Assembly (NCBI GenBank): GCA_905221605.1
Contig: CAJNDS010002346.1
Location: 1,336,240-1,350,739, forward strand
Source: Symbiodinium natans
Lineage: Eukaryota > Sar > Dinophyceae > Suessiales > Symbiodiniaceae
Length of the DNA stretch: 14,500 nucleotides
Direction of reading: 5' to 3'
Positions 13,873-14,500 of this stretch are shown piece by piece. Position 1 is the first letter of the stretch, and each line of letters starts with the position of its first letter. Both the position numbers and the translations under genes were made by a program. The notes beneath the pieces were generated by a model. That model did not search any database. It was not told where the DNA came from and was given only the letters and a program-made list of their open reading frames with translations.

Positions 13873-13968
13873 GCTGGGGTCGGGGCTCTCAAACGTTGCA
13901 GATGGCTCCTGGGTTTGGGTGTTTCGGGCCTCAAACGCAGGTACCCGTGGCAGCTGTTGTCCGAGACC

Positions 13969-14235
13969 CCAAACCCTAAACCCTAAACCCTAATTAAACC
14001 CAAACCCTAAACCCTATGTGAGAAGGGGGGAAGTCTGTTCATCTCAGGAGGTGAGATGAGCGTGCAGCCCCGTTTGTCCCATCGCTTAGGGTTTATAGGG
14101 TTTAGGGTACGTGCCTACAGGGTTGTCTGTCCAAGCGAGACAGCGTGCCCTGCCTGCCTGCGAGCATGAGAGTCGAAGCCCCAAACCCTAAACCCCAACA
14201 GGTGGGCACACCCTAAACCCTATACCCTAAACCCT
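13969..14235. repeat. Three telomeric tracts in a 390-nt gene C intron
   Basis: CCCTAAA units at 13969-14015, TTTAGGG units at 14086-14110 and CCCTAAA-type units at 14181-14235. They occupy about a third of the intron 13873-14262. Confidence 0.9.
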
Positions 14236-14262
14236 TTGCCCTTGTTTTTCCGGCTTGGGCAG

Positions 14263-14290
14263 GTCGACCGTGTGAATGGCCAGTCTAAAG
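14263..14290 (+). CDS. Gene C 28-nt exon matching VDRVN of gene B
   Basis: GGGCAG|GTCGACCGTGTG reads VDRVNGQSK and stops at AAAG|GTGAGG, a canonical donor. Gene B has VDRVNAQAR within its long exon. This is the last exon of gene C visible; the gene continues beyond the window. Confidence 0.7.
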
Positions 14291-14407
14291 GTGAGGCGGC
14301 AGTTGCTTGGCTTTCTTCTGGCTGGCTCTTAGGACTACGGGACCTTTTGGGTTTTTTGTAGAAAATACAATACGGAGCCTAAAAAGTTTGAACTTTTAGG
14401 AGGGTTA

Positions 14408-14500
14408 ACCCTAAACCCTAAACCCGAAACCCTAACCCTAAACCCTAAACCCTAAACCCTAAACCCCGAACCCTAAACCCTAAACCCTAAACCCTAAACC
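14408..14500 (-). repeat. Telomeric array at the right edge
   Basis: About 12 CCCTAAA units with CCCGAAA, CCCCGAA and one six-base CCCTAA unit, running to the last base. It continues the interstitial pattern, so it does not itself indicate a chromosome end. Confidence 0.95.

Larger units (their letters stand above)
8374..14500 (+). other. Gene C, tandem paralogue of gene B, intron-rich and cut by the window edge (gene span)
   Basis: Supported exons by comparison with gene B: 8374-8927, 9463 to about 9559, 11152-11199, about 11867-12028, 13796-13872 and 14263-14290; the rest lies beyond 14500. Over 5.9 kb this covers coding sequence that takes about 1.7 kb in gene B (2239 to about 3935). Every inferred intron carries telomeric arrays, most also foldbacks. 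Inferred donors include GC (8928, 13873) and GT (11200, 14291). The product would match gene B: a TIR-like domain followed by hydrophobic helices. Exon 2 diverges from gene B after its first 25 codons, so a decaying gene cannot be excluded. Confidence 0.6.

Noticed and set aside
881-14500. Window as a true chromosome end because of telomeric repeats
   Set aside because: Arrays occur in both orientations, are short, and lie between and inside genes; the array at the right edge is no longer or purer than internal ones.

Overview
The window looks like nuclear DNA of a dinoflagellate (alveolate). Three things support this. Telomere-type TTTAGGG/CCCTAAA arrays occur about 40 times in both orientations. 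Inferred exon joins use AG|G acceptors together with GT, GC and possibly GA donors, which is typical of dinoflagellates. All recognisable genes are tandem relatives on one strand. No rRNA, tRNA, CRISPR array, bacterial operon or transposase gene is visible, and I see no dinoflagellate spliced-leader sequence.

Layout. Positions 1-462 hold the 3' end of an upstream relative (gene A). Positions 463-2238 are repeat-rich spacer. Gene B runs from about 2239 to about 7426 or 7776. A spacer follows to about 8373. Gene C starts near 8374 and runs off the right edge. Genes B and C are clear paralogues: their first exons translate to nearly the same protein, carrying a TIR-like 'FISHAW' segment. The second exon supplies a WCxxE motif (WCAYE in B, WCSYE in C), and later exons encode hydrophobic, membrane-type segments. 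Gene A is linked to gene B by a shared 3' exon whose reading frame shows mostly third-position differences and one in-frame 3-nt indel.

Gene structure. In gene B about 650 nt of coding sequence lies in one uninterrupted exon (3610-4263). In gene C the matching coding sequence is cut into at least four pieces (11152-11199, about 11867-12028, 13796-13872, 14263-14290), and each inferred intron contains telomeric arrays. The introns and spacers are built from a few short families of inverted-repeat elements (called W, Y, V, Z and F here) plus the telomeric arrays.

Main novelty. In families W, Y and V the telomeric array sits inside the element. For W and Y, copies without the array are present in the same window. 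W elements are about 108-112 bp without the array, have short terminal inverted repeats, and have splice-site-like ends, so they resemble introners. The window suggests an intron-colonising repeat system whose elements acquire telomeric cores, within a tandem family of membrane-associated TIR-like genes. All exon boundaries are inferred by eye from paralogue comparison, reading frame and splice motifs; transcripts would settle them.
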